Of a DNA stretch of 64,000 nt, positions 54,301 through 64,000 are shown piece by piece (positions within the stretch are counted from its first letter, which is position 1; each line of letters begins with the position of its first letter). The stretch covers positions 132,090 to 196,089 of the forward strand of contig MU129017.1 of the NCBI GenBank assembly GCA_014904985.1, written 5' to 3'. The DNA is from Hydnum rufescens UP504 (Eukaryota; Basidiomycota; Agaricomycetes; Cantharellales; Hydnaceae). The notes under the pieces were generated by a model that searched no databases, was not told the origin of the DNA, and saw only the letters and a program-made list of their open reading frames with translations. The position numbers and the translations under genes were made by a program.

Positions 54301-57101
54301 TGTATTAGCAGGGGGTGTATTAGCAGGGGGGGTGTATTAGCAGGGGGGGTGTATTAGCAGGGGGTGTATTAGCAGGGGGGGTGTATTAGCAGGGGGTATT
54401 AGCAAAGGGGGCACTGGATGAGAATATGGGCATATTCTGTAGAGTGCATATGGGGAGCACTGTCTTGATTCCACATCTGAATTTGACATCCTCAGAAACA
54501 AGTGTATTGGCCCCAGATCCCAAATGCTATTCTAATATGAATTTCGATTTAAAATACCTTGATGAAATGCATTTTAATCTGGCATAATCAATGTGGTTAT
54601 CTCATGAAAATACAGATTATATCATTTTTTAAATGCAGGCATACAGACTTATGGCTGTCAGTGAGAGAAAAACTTAATAGGGGGTCAGGGGATCCTGAGC
54701 TATATACTGTACATCATGTGGATTACATAATCAAGATGAGACTGATCCAATCCCAACAGCAGAGGACAGGTCTCAAGAAAAAAAAGTCCACCAAGAACAA
54801 ATGAAAAAAAAGAGTGGCAGGGTTGGTTACATAAGGGATATCTGCACTGGCAGTACAAAGGAATGGAGGGTGTGCATGTGATAGGTGAAGATGGGGTGTA
54901 ACAGCATCATGGGTTATGGATTACAGTCATAGGTTTGGGTTATGGGTGCAGGTCAGCCACAATACAGTCAGGTAACTTTTGCAGGGTACAGGTATGGTTT
55001 CAGTTTCAGTTGCAGGTTAGCCACAGGGCCATGGTTTCAGGTTACAGCTTCAAGTCAATACAGGCTATACTTTCAGATACAGTGTCATGGGGTTGAATAT
55101 GAGTTTGGGTTTGGTCATGTGATGAATCCACACACATGGTGGGATTCATGGACACAAGGAAGGTGGTGCATGCAGCATGGGGACATTAGAGCCAGGGAGA
55201 CAGGAACACCACTTTACTGTGGGTTAATCTCCAGGTATCATGGAGCTTAATTGGGGCCCATAGCCTGTTGGCAAAAGAAAAACTTGATAGGAGATCAGGA
55301 ATTCCCAAGCTATATACATCATGTATATTATGTAATAAAAACAAGATTGATCCAATCCTCTCATACTAACAATGGCAGGCTCAAAGCTGGCACCATAGGC
55401 TCACAGAAGCCAGCTAAGGCAAGAGTACAAGCCATGTATCAACAAAGCAGCCAGCTAAGGCAAGAGTACCAGTCATGTATGGACAAAGCAGCCAGCTAAG
55501 GCAAGAGTACCAGTCATGTATGGACAAAGCAGCCACCTAAGCCACCTAAGCAAGAGTACCAGCTGTGTATGGACAAAGCAGCCACCTAAGGCAAGAGTAC
55601 CAGCTGTGTATGGACAAAGCAGCCACCTAAGGCAAGAGTACCAGCCATGTATGGACAAAGCAGCCACCTAAGGCAAGAGTACCAGCTGTGTATGGACAAA
55701 GCAGCCACCTAAGGCAAGAGTACCAGCTGTGTATGGACAAAGCAGCCACCTAAGGCAAGAGTACAAGCTGGCATGCACAGGTGACAGCCTTTACTCATAA
55801 GAGATATGCTACTACAAGAGATATGTTGATGCAAGAGATATGTGAAGCTCGGTCCCAAATTATGAGGGGTACCTCATAATTAAGCCTGGTATTAGAAAGC
55901 TAGATACACAGAGGACTAGCCTTTGCTCTTGTAACGAGGTGTAGAGCCTCCCGAATCTACCTTAACATCTGGTTCCAGCTTGATGGAATGTTAGTGTTCA
56001 TCAATAAATGCTTCCTGGGGATTGCTTATCACTCACCCCTTCCCTATCTCCACCACCCTCTCATAGAACGACCAGCGTAAATTTCCGGTAGAGGTATACA
56101 TCTGGTTATGAGCCATGAACCAACGGAATTTAGCACTGATGGTCGCCGGTACCTCTTTGCTTGACGAGGAAGGGGTCAGATCATCGATGCCACCGATAAT
56201 TTCCTTAGTGGTTTCAAACAGGGCCATGAGGAAAGCTATCGCACATTTTTGGGCACGTTCGGGGGTGGACGGCTGCAAGAACCAATCTCGTGGTGCAATG
56301 TCAGGAGGGGGTATCCTAAGAATAAGTGAGTAAGTTAATTATTGACCAGAGAGCGAACATACCATCAGAGTCCCGAAGGACTATCGGAATGACAAGGTGT
56401 TCCTTTGAGAGTTCATCAATCATTCTTGACTTTCCCGTTCCAGAAGATTGAGTAATGGGGAGGACGTGAGAATACCAATCTTCTAATGATCGCATCTTTA
56501 TCTCCCTGATTTTTTGCCACAATACACGATGAGAGCTACCGATGTATGGTACACTCCATGCATTATGGGTTGCTAAATAATAGACATCAGGGGGAAAGGC
56601 AATGCTGATCATACTCATGTTACTGACCGGACTGGCCCCGGTCACGCGAGGGCAATGGTTCCCGTTCTTGAAGGATGTCTGAAGACATCGGCATTTGGAA
56701 CTCTGTTAGAATAAATGTAAATACAATTGGTGGGGACGAGGGCCCGGCAACAAGCCTGGTAACACACGACACCAAAAGGGGAACCCACTTGTAACCCTTC
56801 GGACATCAGCAAATTTCTGAATGGCCCAGCAGGAGTTCAACGTGGTGTGGAGATGCTTATCCTCGTTGATGAGGGCCTTTCCGTCATCCAAATCCAACCT
56901 CTTCATGTGACCAGAGGAGTGTCGAGTGATGGAATAGAGAAGAAAAGCAGCCTGCACTATGTTAAGCTCAGTGTTCAGTGGAAGAAGCTGTATTATGTCG
57001 TGATTAAGCACGTTCTTGTCCATCTCATCATCGTTGTTCGATGACTCAATCCGAACTCGCTTGGAACCTGAAGCTACTGGTTCAAGGTCATGTTTTGACA
57101 T
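51375..57101 (-). CDS. P-loop NTPase with a restriction-endonuclease-like C-terminus, split by a giant intron
   Basis: ATG 57101 starts MSKHDLEPVASGSKRVRIES. Exon 1 ends at 56796. After further exons the Walker A motif (SSGTGKSRMIDEL, about 56423-56440) is followed by GYPPPDIAPRDWF. After an intron from 56036 to 53082 come VNDKNIILDHYLSDYANTL and the Walker B motif FILAFDEAH (about 52953-52980). The C-terminal part (about 52030-51780) has WFNHFVKVHENGVLTRKY, GIDLVIPF and VILIQVKN, compatible with a PD-(D/E)XK nuclease core (Asp, then Q-x-K). NTPase plus nuclease is the architecture described for CR-type effectors and transposon-linked relatives in fungi. Function here is inferred. The protein ends at 51375. 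Confidence 0.65.
53574..54415 (+). repeat. G-rich minisatellite arrays
   Basis: First a set of TTACCAGCAAGGGGG-like units, then about 20 units of TTGTATTATCAAGGAGGGGG (roughly 20-23 bp), then about 20 units of GTGTATTAGCAGGGGGG (about 16 bp). Nearly every unit has a run of 5-8 G on the plus strand, the template strand for the NTPase gene. Run lengths vary from unit to unit. Confidence 0.95.
55400..55770 (+). repeat. 41-bp tandem repeat array
   Basis: About nine copies of a 41-bp unit containing AAGAGTACCAGCTGTGTATG and GACAAAGCAGCCACCTAAGG. The first copies are more diverged (CAGCCAGCTAAGG), and one unit has an internal 9-bp duplication (CCACCTAAG). Confidence 0.95.
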
Positions 57102-57109
57102 GGTAATCA

Positions 57110-57515
57110 GAGTGATACAACTGGCAGTTGAGGACTTTGGGCAACATCCGGAAGCAAAAATCGGAAATTTGGCGCCGCAACTCAACGCCGGCTGAAGGTG
57201 GGGTGTGTAAGTAAATATGGGATTTGGGCCCATACAATTCACAGAAGTAGATTATCAGTTATATTTTAAATTTAATTGAGAAGTCTCGGGCGAATTTGAA
57301 GACAATCGAACATTCCTTTTTGGGAATGTTCTTCAAATTCGCCCGGGACCTCTCAGTTAGCTTTAAAATATAACTAATAATCTACTTCTGTGAATTTTAT
57401 GGGCCCAAATCCCGTATTTACCGACTTACACACCCCACCTTCAGCCGGCGTTGAGGTGCGGCGCCAAATTTCCGATTTTTTGCTTCCACATGTTGCCCAA
57501 AGTCCTCAACTAACA
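57110..57515. repeat. Inverted repeat over the 5' flank of the NTPase gene
   Basis: Arms of about 190 bp (about 57125-57315 and 57330-57515) with a centre at CATTCCTTTTTGGGAATG. It begins just upstream of the NTPase start codon. Arms share AAATCGGAAATTTGGCGCCG, GGTGGGGTGTGTAAGT, TGTGAATT and TCGGGCGAATTTGAAG motifs, with several differences. The right arm diverges before any matching coding sequence. It may be a MITE or a duplicated promoter. Confidence 0.85.
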
Positions 57516-57874
57516 ATCGGCAATGTTACCTACTCTTTCGACGCCCAACCTCTGCTGGCCTAAAATGGAACCCGTCCCCCCCACGATACGAAATACACCA
57601 GGCGTTAGGTCCCTAACACCTGAACCCAAGGATTACACATTGCAACACTGGTCCCTCCGGTGCGAGGGGCCCTTCCAATCTAGCGTGGTCAGCCACTTCA
57701 GCTGCCCGGCCGGGGTTTCGGATTGATATAGGGGCCGATCATTCGCAAGTTATATAGCGATACAGCGTACTGGCGATGCACATCGTCTAATATGGATTGT
57801 CCGATTCGTGCTCTGGGGGTGGTCAGGATAAACGGCAGAGTGGGCGTCCTGAAGTCTGATTGCACGAAATCCCT

Positions 57875-58379
57875 TCAGTTGCCCTTCCGAACTCCGTCCA
57901 CCCCGATACCTCTCAGTTCAAGACTAAGCCTCCCTCTGCGATCTACGTCACTCACTGAACTGGATCGGAGGACCACTCGGTCCCCCACTTCACCGCGGAT
58001 CTTCTCTCGGCCACGCTCATCACCGCCCGCCGTACTAACTGGTGCAGATGAAGGCTCCCCAGGCGCTTGAACGTGAGCCTTGGGGAAGTTGAGCGGGCTA
58101 CGGCGGGCAGCACGCATCAACGGAAAGCGAACACGATCTTTAGGGTCGCCATCATCAAAGTCGGGGATGCTGTGATGCTGGTCAGTGTGTTTCTCTCTTG
58201 CCTCGAGGTGAAGGGAAGGCTATGCCACCATTCGTGGTGCTGAGTACGGCTGTGGCAGAATGAGTGGTGCTAATGGGGCGATCGATGCGAGAAGAGCTAG
58301 ATGAGCGGCCTAGTCTGCGTGATTTCGGGATGACCGCGGTAGGGACAAGCGGCATCGGAGTGGATGTAGAAGGAAGCAT
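57875..58379 (-). CDS. Possible short Ser/Arg-rich protein gene
   Basis: ATG 58379 starts MLPSTSTPMPLVPTAVIPKS and continues Ser/Arg-rich for 65 codons to a stop. A second minus-strand stretch (about 58165-57875) reads IPDFDDGDPKDRVRFPLMRA and then a basic, Ser-rich tail. No intron with standard sites joins the two, so this may be a pseudogene, two exons with an unusual junction, or chance. No family was recognised. Confidence 0.3.
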
Positions 58380-58957
58380 GGTCGGAAATATTGGAGGTTT
58401 GGTGATGATTGGTGGAAGTGCTCCAGACTCCTACCCAGTCTCTTACGTAACAGCACTGATGTTTGGTGTTGTTTGCTGTACTACAGAGACTGGAGGCAAT
58501 CATTTCGAAGTCCGGTTCAGACTCCGCCATGGGGCTAAATCGAAATAGATCCGCTTCCGAAAATCAATCCCGATACTTAGCTTTAGTGTTGCCGCGACTT
58601 GCAAATTAAGTCGACTCAAGTCGCAAGTCGAGTCGCTCGGAGTCACGCCGAGTCGCTTCCAAGTCGAGTCGCTTCCGCGACTTGGAAGTCACAAGTCGAG
58701 TCACACAAGTCGGTCAAACCGACTCCAAGTCACTAGATATTCAGCATACTGTTACATACATACCTAAAGTAGAATGTTGTACTCTACTGGTATGCTGTGG
58801 TAAAAATGGACCTTGAGTGGTGTAGAACTGATTTACCAAGTACTGATGGTACCTGTTTTATGGTACCCATTTTCTGGTACCCGTTTTCTTGTAACAAAAA
58901 ATTTTCTGAAAATCCTGTTGCGCTCCTCCCTCTCTACTCTCATCTGGGTCTACTTGC

Positions 58958-61800
58958 ATGGTTACACGGCAGAATATGGCAAAGTGCCCTAATAGCGAGA
59001 TGCCACATGCTTCAAAACGGACAAGACTGATTACGATTGACCCTGCTTTAGCAGAAGACCAGGAGACTTCTGGAACACAAGCACCAATGGCCACACCCCT
59101 CCGTCCTCATGGCACTCAAGTAGCCAGTCAAAGAACCCCTTTGGCTTATGTCCAAAAAGAGAAAAGAGTTCGCTCGGCTCATGACTTGAAATTTTTTTTC
59201 AAGGCATACCTTCTCAAGGACGGACAAGAGGGGATTGAGTGCCAGCTATGCAGGTATGTGTGAAAGTGTGTATGTCACTTAGAAACTAAGGGTGCACCAT
59301 TCCAGAGCAATTCACAGCTGAGAGTCTCAGCGTGACTCCCTCCAGAATCGGATGTGGAGGTATGCCGGAAAATCCAGTAATACCACACTCCGTGGACACT
59401 TGGAGCGATATCATGCGGAGGAATATGTTAATGTATGCAAGGAAAAGAAGTGGACCATCGGTATTGCATCTCTCCGTGAAAAATATAATGAGCCAGGGGC
59501 TGTGACTTTGCCTCGTCAGACGGCATTCAGCATTGATGGCCTGGTTAGCCATCTCACTCAGTGGATCGTGGCTGATGATCAGGTACGAGGCCATGTTCTC
59601 TCTTCTGCACTATCAGTTAGTACGTGCTAATGTGGGGTTCCCACGGTTTTTATAAGGCCATGAACGTTATTGAATGTCCCGAGTTCCGAGCCCTTCTTCT
59701 GTACTTGCAAGAAAACCTAACCAACGATGATATTCCCGGGCGCACAAAGATTAGGTCATCTATTCTTAAAATGTGGCAAACAGAATTCCTGAAGCTTAAA
59801 TCGGAGTTAGAAGTAAGAATTCATGGATTGGATGAAACCAGGGCCTTTGACTAATCATCTCTGCCCAAGGGATCCTTGGGGAAAGTGTCATTTACTGCTG
59901 ACATATGGTCCGATAGTCGCCTCCGACCATTCCTTGCCATCACAGCCCACTGGATCCAGAGACTCGACAATGGATCTCTGTCCCTCTGAGCTGACCTGAT
60001 AGCATTCCAGTACTTGCCAGGAAGTCACACCGGCAAAGCTATATGTCAGGCAGTGATTGAAGTCCTCGACCGTGTCAATTTGATTCCACAAGGTATGGCA
60101 ATATTGACTATTAGAATACTCTGGACTGATATCATCAAACTGGTGGCTTATAGGTTTGGCTGGTGGACACTAGATAATTCCTAATAATGATACATTCATG
60201 TCTGAACTTGAGAAGAGATTGAAATCCAAGGGTGTTCCATTCTTATGTAATGAAAATCGAGTCGGTGAGTGGAATTCTACCCATATCCAGAGCACTTTAC
60301 TCAGCAGCTAGTTCTAACAGGTGCTTTGCGCATGTAATAAATATTGCTGTACGCATGTCCTTGCAGCAATTTAAAACAGCGCCAACAGGGGACCCCATTG
60401 GCCCTGTACGCACTTGGTCAACACCCTTCGCTCCCCTCTGGGGATCCGCCGAGTGNNNNNNNNNNNNNNNNNNNNNNNNNNNNNNNNNNNNNNNNNNNNN
60501 NNNNNNNNNNNNNNNNNNNNNNNNNNNNNNNNNNNNNNNNNNNNNNNNNNNNNNNNNNNNNNNNNNNNNNNNNNNNNNNNNNNNNNNNNNNNNNNNNNNN
60601 NNNNNNNNNNNNNNNNNNNNNNNNNNNNNNNNNNNNNNNNNNNNNNNNNNNNNNNNNNNNNNNNNNNNNNNNNNNNNNNNNNNNNNNNNNNNNNNNNNNN
60701 NNNNNNNNNNNNNNNNNNNNNNNNNNNNNNNNNNNNNNNNNNNNNNNNNNNNNNNNNNNNNNNNNNNNNNNNNNNNNNNNNNNNNNNNNNNNNNNNNNNN
60801 NNNNNNNNNNNNNNNNNNNNNNNNNNNNNNNNNNNNNNNNNNNNNNNNNNNNNNNNNNNNNNNNNNNNNNNNNNNNNNNNNNNNNNNNNNNNNNNNNNNN
60901 NNNNNNNNNNNNNNNNNNNNNNNNNNNNNNNNNNNNNNNNNNNNNNNNNNNNNNNNNNNNNNAAAAAAGAGAGAGATGGAATGATATGCACTCGCCAATC
61001 CTGGATGTCTCACCATATTTTTAGTAGGGATGAGTGGCTGAATAAACTACATGGAGGGCTGCTGGAAGAACTCTGGCATATGTAATCGCTATGGGCATGT
61101 CAATTTTCTCTTTGCACTCCGAGATCTTGCTTATGTTAAATTTCTTAGTGCTCAATCCATGAATCAAGTTGTCGTTTATCTCTTAAGCACTGGGATCCCA
61201 TGGAGTGGAAAAGGCAACGGAATGGATTAAAGACGAGGTTCGTTCTTTATTGACTCGATACTATCAACATGAAAGCCAAATATATACAGATGGAGTGCTA
61301 CAAATCCATGACACCTCGGCAACAAGTTGCTCCTACAAAACCGTACTCCAATGCTGCCCGTATCATGCTCGGACTCATAGATTCAGATGATTCCAATAGA
61401 TGAGGTAAAAAGTGTCAAGGAGGAATTTTGACAATATCTGGACACCGGTAAGGCGCATCCAGATATGAAGGCCCTGCTGTACTGGCAGGTATGTCCTTAT
61501 TTTTTGTGGTCCACCAAGAAGTGTTAACACTATATATCTAGGAGCATGAGGAACATACCCGACGTTATTTCGTATGGCAATGGATTATTTGCCGATCCAG
61601 GCATCTTCAGTCCCATGTGAGCGAGTTTTTTCTTCAAGCTCCGAGACAATAACAAAGCGGCGCAGTCGTCTCAAACCCGAAATTATGGAGGCCCTTCAGA
61701 CGTTAAAGTTTATGTTGAAAAAGAAGCGCCTGGACTTCACGGATGGTTGGGTAACTGACTCACGGAAATGCAGGTGGAGGAGGAGACCTATCAATTTGCA
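58958..61800 (+). pseudogene. hAT transposase (BED finger to dimerisation domain), interrupted by a gap
   Basis: Exon pieces: a basic N-terminus (MAKCPNSEMPHASKRTRL), a BED-type zinc finger split by an intron (FFKAYLLKDGQEGIECQLC, then NTTLRGHLERYH), CPEFRALLLYLQEN, FTADIWSDSRLRPFLAITAH, then SNRCFAHVINIAV. After the gap come EKATEWIKDEVRSLL and the C-terminal hAT dimerisation domain at about 61574-61735 (YLPIQASSVPCERVFSSSSE, LKPEIMEALQTLKFMLKK). Stops and frame changes, such as TGA at about 59990 in QRLDNGSLSL*ADLI, suggest decay, but the missing sequence prevents a firm verdict. Confidence 0.75.
60456..60962. other. Assembly gap (N)
   Basis: 507 undetermined bases within the hAT transposase. 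Any reading frame drawn through it is artificial. Confidence 0.99.
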
Positions 61801-62274
61801 CTCGACAATATTTTGGATTCTGGGGATGTCAATTACAATGATATCTTGGAAAAGGCTGGTCTATTTGATGATTAATGAAAGTTTCTGTAATACATGGCCA
61901 TACGGGAGGTACCGGCAGTTCAAGTCGACTCAAGGTGACTCTTGCGACTCGACTACAACTTGGAAGTCGTACGAAGTCACAAGTCATTCCAAGTCGCCGG
62001 AAGTCGCCGAAAGTCGAGTCATAGTTGCGCCGAGTCAAGTCGCGGCAACACTACTTAGCTTTTGGGCATTGTGTGTGATTGCCATGCGAAACTTCCATAA
62101 ATTCATATCAAAATTAGTTTGTGTTGAAATTACTGAGACGGGGGCTTCCTGCAATGAGAAACGAGAAAGAGAATGTTAAACTTGTGGTGTATTGAAATAT
62201 TACATAATAGACAGGCTACCGAATTTGCACCCGAAACATAGTTCAAGCGGAGTTTGAAATCATTGCCTCCAGTC

Positions 62275-63800
62275 TAGTGTTGCCACGACTTGGCTCCGCT
62301 CAGCTTCTGCTCGACTTCATTCGACTTCCAGTGGTTTCCATTGGCTTTGACTTTGAATCCAAGAGTTGAGCTCAAGTGGAGTCATGAAGTTGACTCGAGT
62401 CGACTCAAGCTGCGTTGTATTATGTAATAGCTGCAAATAACACTCTAGTCATCACTGAGAATTGATACCATGATCCTGTCCAACTCTGATGCCTCGACAT
62501 CAAGGGATTTCCCAGAAGTAATTCCTTGTCCTCTTCTAGGACATCCATCTCCGAGGGATCCACCTTCCAGCCATTCATAAATCAAGTTGGTCCTTCTTCA
62601 ACATGAACTTCAACATTTGTAGTGCTTCCATCAGATCTGGCTGCATGCAGGTGTGTCTTTTGGTGAGTGTCTCAGAGCTTGAAGAAAATACACGCTCGCA
62701 AGGGACGGATGTTGCCTGAATAGGCAGATAATCCATGGCAGTGCAAAACCATGTGGGAAAGGTAGTTTCATGTTCCTGGGGTTGTTGTGTCAGCCGACAG
62801 GTTTCCAATCGGCCATATCAAGCAGAACCTTGAAGTACTCACCTGCCAATATGCTAGTACATCCTTTGAGCTACTAGCTCGCCTTTCTGAGATATAGAGA
62901 GTGCACTCAGTGTCTAAGTCTGTTTCATTATCCTCTTCGTCATCAGACTCGAGTCCAAGCCTAGAATGGGGGCATGCTGCTTTTTTTATAGAACTGGAGG
63001 TTGTCAATTTGGAAGCCTCCCTAGTGCGATATGTGGCAAGCTTGGAAATTATGCATGTAGGTCAATCTAGAAGTGAATGTGACTTCAATGGATGTACCTC
63101 TGCCTTGATCCAATCCATTGCTGTCTCCTGCTCAATTGGGGACCAATATTTCATGATAAAAGAAAATTTTATAGAAGGGTTCAAGACTAGGAAAGAGATT
63201 GGAGGGCCATTAGTGCATACTAGATGTGTGAATGGCAGAAATTGGGCATGTACCCATAGCCATAACATATGCAGGTGTCTTTCCAGCTTTCTCATGGTAC
63301 TTATTGAGCCATTCCATAGCCACTAGGATGTAGTGTTTCTGTGTCAGTGCTATTGTTGAGAGAAGCACTTCCCATCGATTTTGAAGGCCCTGGAATGTGG
63401 GGAGGACACCTGTTAGAGATGGAGTAGCCTTGCCTGACATCAATTGCTGAATATCGTGCAGATACTCAAGGGTAATGTTAGTTACAAAGTAAAGAGCAAC
63501 ACCATGCTTTATCCATGCTTACCAAAAGGATCCCGACCACATCCCCAAGAATTTTCCATTCGGCGTCTGTCAAATTCTTGGCTGTGGAGTCTCGATACTT
63601 GCAAAGAGCAAAAAAATCTTCAATTGCCTATGCCATGTTAAAATGGGCAGTTATTGACTACAGTGTGGAAGATAAAAACATCCAGTATCAGAAAATGCGA
63701 AATTACACAACTTCCAGACATTGGACGATCACATGACTGATTATGAGATTAATTATGGCTATGCACAGAAACCAAATTCGTTTTATAACTCCGTCAGTTT
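62275..63800 (-). mobile_element. Second hAT transposon, transposase on the minus strand, other end not in view
   Basis: It starts TAGTGTTGCCACGACTTGG at 62275, the same terminal repeat as the first hAT, only 221 bp from that element's end. The transposase reads outward-in on the minus strand: YLPIQATSVPCERVFSSSSE and LMEALQMLKFMLKKDQLDL (about 62735-62580), LGLESDDEEDNETDLDTECT upstream, then KYWSPIEQETAMDWIKAEVH and KHYILVAMEWLNKYHEKAGK (up to about 63440). CpG is lower than in the first hAT, so it looks older. The far terminal repeat was not found before 64000, so the right limit is arbitrary. Confidence 0.7.
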
Positions 63801-64000
63801 TGATCGGAGAGGTATGCCCATATAACGCTTAGAAAGCTACGATTCACACCTTTTGAATGGTACCAAACACAAGTTGAACGGACCAAAACTGCACTCTCCA
63901 GACCAATTTTACTATTAAAATCCAGGATTTCCAGTAAAAAATGAATACCTCCGTCAGTTTGCATTAAATCCTCTCGGAACAACCGCGTCTAGAAAGATAT

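Larger units (their letters stand above)
53120..56030. mobile_element. Repeat-derived DNA filling one intron of the NTPase gene
   Basis: The predicted intron (56036-53082 on the minus strand) is about 2.96 kb, against about 50-70 bp for others in this window. Most of it is CpG-poor like elements 1 and the MULE, and it holds the arrays listed below. No transposase or terminal repeats were recognised, so the kind of element is unknown. GGTCACCCCGTGGGAA occurs twice near 53150 and once, slightly changed, near 53240. Confidence 0.6.
58584..62053 (+). mobile_element. hAT transposon with intact ends and target duplication
   Basis: Terminal inverted repeats TAGTGTTGCCGCGACTTG (58584) and CAAGTCGCGGCAACACTA (ending 62053) are flanked by the same 8 bp, CTTAGCTT, at 58576-58583 and 62054-62061. 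Both subterminal regions are packed with GACTC/AAGTC/GAGTC motifs in both orientations. The interior holds a plus-strand BED finger and a hAT dimerisation domain. An assembly gap (60456-60962) lies inside. Apparent length is 3.47 kb, but the gap size may be nominal. Confidence 0.95.

Noticed and set aside
55473..55667. Minus-strand frame over the 41-bp array
   Set aside because: A repeat-derived frame with no start context; unit length is not a multiple of three, so the product changes frame each unit.
60232..61085. Frames of more than 200 codons spanning 60456-60962
   Set aside because: The sequence there is N; the frames are artificial.
1..64000. tRNA or rRNA genes
   Set aside because: I looked for acceptor/anticodon-arm patterns and A/B boxes by eye and recognised none; a dedicated scan would be decisive.

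Overview
The window looks like a basidiomycete fungus, most likely an Agaricomycete. Protein genes are cut by many short GT-AG introns of about 50-70 bp. Recognisable single-copy eukaryotic genes (Nsa1/WDR74, a Gyp7-type Rab-GAP, Rmd5/Gid2, a GYF-domain protein) sit close together. The repeats are fungal chromovirus, MULE and hAT elements. A Rhizoctonia-like genome would fit, but the species is inferred, not shown.

Layout. 1-25.5 kb is a nest of Ty3/gypsy chromoviruses. An old, CpG-depleted copy (element 1, 61-25537) is split by a younger copy of the same family (element 2, 2820-18286; 5-bp target duplication GACAT on both sides). Element 2 is itself split by a 5.5-kb fold-back insertion (4903-10404). 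25.5-28.7 kb is a decayed MULE carrying a 316-bp MITE. Near 29.0 kb CpG content recovers and gene space begins. 29.5-32.3 kb holds an inverted duplication of a small secreted-protein gene. An F-box gene (34.0-35.7 kb, minus) follows, then a gene-poor stretch with short inverted-repeat elements. 37.7-51 kb is a compact core-gene block: coiled-coil protein (-), Nsa1 (+), Gyp7-like Rab-GAP (-), Rmd5/Gid2 (+) and GYF protein (+). 51.4-57.1 kb (-) is a P-loop NTPase gene with a restriction-endonuclease-like C-terminus; one of its introns has grown to about 2.96 kb and is full of low-complexity arrays. 58.6-62.1 kb is a complete-ended hAT transposon (8-bp duplication CTTAGCTT) with an internal assembly gap, and a second hAT begins at 62.3 kb.

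The most unusual object is the fold-back insertion. It is a giant imperfect palindrome with a nearly perfect ~320-bp-arm core at 7834-8479. From this core two divergent arrays run outward, nine intron-like units on the left (minus strand) and five on the right (plus strand). Nearly every unit has spliceosomal signals (GT donor, CTAAC-type branch site, AG acceptor). Every unit carries the same hairpin inside the 'intron' (GCAAAAAGAGCAGC and its complement), and a second, different hairpin family (ACCACACCCGC and its complement) ends the 'exon' just before the donor. I know of no described element with this design.

Comparing the two chromovirus copies shows CpG to TpG/CpA decay directly: the reverse transcriptase YIDD of element 2 reads YINN in element 1. 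An extra 624-codon reading frame downstream of the chromodomain is still open in element 2, although its pol is broken by TGA codons.
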